From NCBI GenBank assembly GCA_963721335.1, contig CAVRIV010000002.1, positions 1 through 64,000 of the forward strand: 64,000 nt of DNA, written 5' to 3'. Source of the stretch: CAVXDY01 sp963721335. GTDB taxonomy: Bacteria > Actinomycetota > Thermoleophilia > Miltoncostaeales > Miltoncostaeaceae. Both the position numbers and the translations under genes were made by a program. Of this stretch, positions 63,691 through 64,000 are shown piece after piece; the stretch's first letter is position 1; every line of letters begins with the position of its first letter. The notes beneath the pieces are model-generated. The model saw only the letters and a list, made by a program, of their open reading frames with translations, searched no databases and was not told the DNA's origin.

Positions 63691-64000
63691 GTGGCCGTCG
63701 ATCTCCCCCAGCCCGTCGTCTCGCCGCACCGGCCCCTGCGCCGGAAGCGCGATCCGCTCGGCCGACGCCCTCTTCCACGGCGTTCGCGCTCGGCGCGGTG
63801 CTGATCGCGCTGGGGGCGCTCGCCTGGCTCCTCGTCTCGATCCTCACCTCGGGCGCGGGCGCCCTCACCTGGGACTTCCTCACCGACCCGGTGTCCACGA
63901 GCCCCGACCGGGCGGGCTTCTACTCGGCGCTCCGCGGATCGTTCGTCCTGATGATCATCGTCGTCGTCGTCGCGATCCCGATCGGCTTCGCGGCGGCCAT
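63691..64000 (+). CDS. pstA: Phosphate ABC transporter permease PstA (partial, N-terminal part)
   Basis: The second Pst permease. GTG 63691 opens a short cytoplasmic segment (VDLPQPVVSPHRPLRRKR), followed after an indel near 63758 by a first helix FALGAVLIALGALAWLLVSIL, the exposed loop with FLTDPVST, and a second helix FVLMIIVVVVAIPIGFAAA at the window end. It starts 9 nt after pstC. The rest, and the expected pstB, lie outside. Confidence 0.88.

Overview
The window is very GC-rich DNA from one bacterial chromosome. GTG and ATG starts dominate and neighbouring genes are often coupled by 4-nt GTGA or ATGA overlaps. A HemQ-type coproheme decarboxylase, a DsbA/VKOR pair, a CtpE-like P-type ATPase, leaderless-type promoters and a Streptomyces-style PHO box all point to an actinomycete. 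A deep-branching lineage such as Thermoleophilia is my best guess, but that is inference. I found no rRNA, tRNA, CRISPR, phage, transposase or integrase.

Many conserved housekeeping genes are split by single-base indels: metH, both fabF copies, metY, pstS, pstC, purC, purB and others. The density is highest in about the first 6 kb and last 7 kb. Long genes in the interior (sbcC, purF, purH, the sigma-factor fusion) are clean. I read this as sequencing or assembly error and give one entry per intended gene.

Layout. 1-8081 (-): fabD-fabG-fabF-fabF-small membrane protein-metH. 8251-11285 (+): S9 peptidase and MFS transporter. 11286-11406: copy A of a three-hairpin element. 11407-15389 (-): sbcD-sbcC. 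15543-16714 (+): DsbA-like thioredoxin and VKOR. 16590-21360 (-): P-type ATPase, alanine dehydrogenase, secreted S1-type protease. 21361-21671: intergenic region full of inverted repeats. 21672-23066 (+): subtilase with Glu at the catalytic Asp position. 23115-34157 (-): ten-gene purine operon purD-B-C-S-Q-L-F-M-N-H, almost all overlapping. 34227-35338 (+): small membrane protein and HD-GYP protein. 35507-39637 (+): a giant ECF sigma factor fused to a putative zinc finger, Gly/Ala repeats, a probable membrane segment, a Pro/Val region and a TolA-like Ala-rich repeat. 39638-43732 (-): rpsF-ssb-rplI-dnaB-purA, without rpsR. 43854-44941 (+): small membrane protein and secreted metallophosphatase. 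44938-46322 (-): two paralogous MerR/BldC-type regulators. 46460-47146 (-): DedA. 47243-53073 (+ except one small - gene): HTH protein, 82-residue protein, CoA-disulfide-reductase-like enzyme, sugar dehydrogenase, HemQ. 53070-53570 (-): OsmC. 53657-56147 (+): alcohol dehydrogenase and UDPGP-type pyrophosphorylase. 56179-57111 (-): ispH. 57151-59504 (+): hydrolase, inositol monophosphatase-like, DUF1624. 59505-59786: hairpins and copy B of the element. 59787-61593 (-): metY and CoA-binding protein. 61619-64000 (+): PHO box, pstS, pstC, start of pstA.

The items most worth following up are the membrane-fused sigma factor, the duplicated three-hairpin element (conserved loops, covarying stems, both copies between convergent genes), the repeated -10-then-start leaderless promoters, the CTG start candidates, and the convergent gene pairs whose stop codons share four bases.
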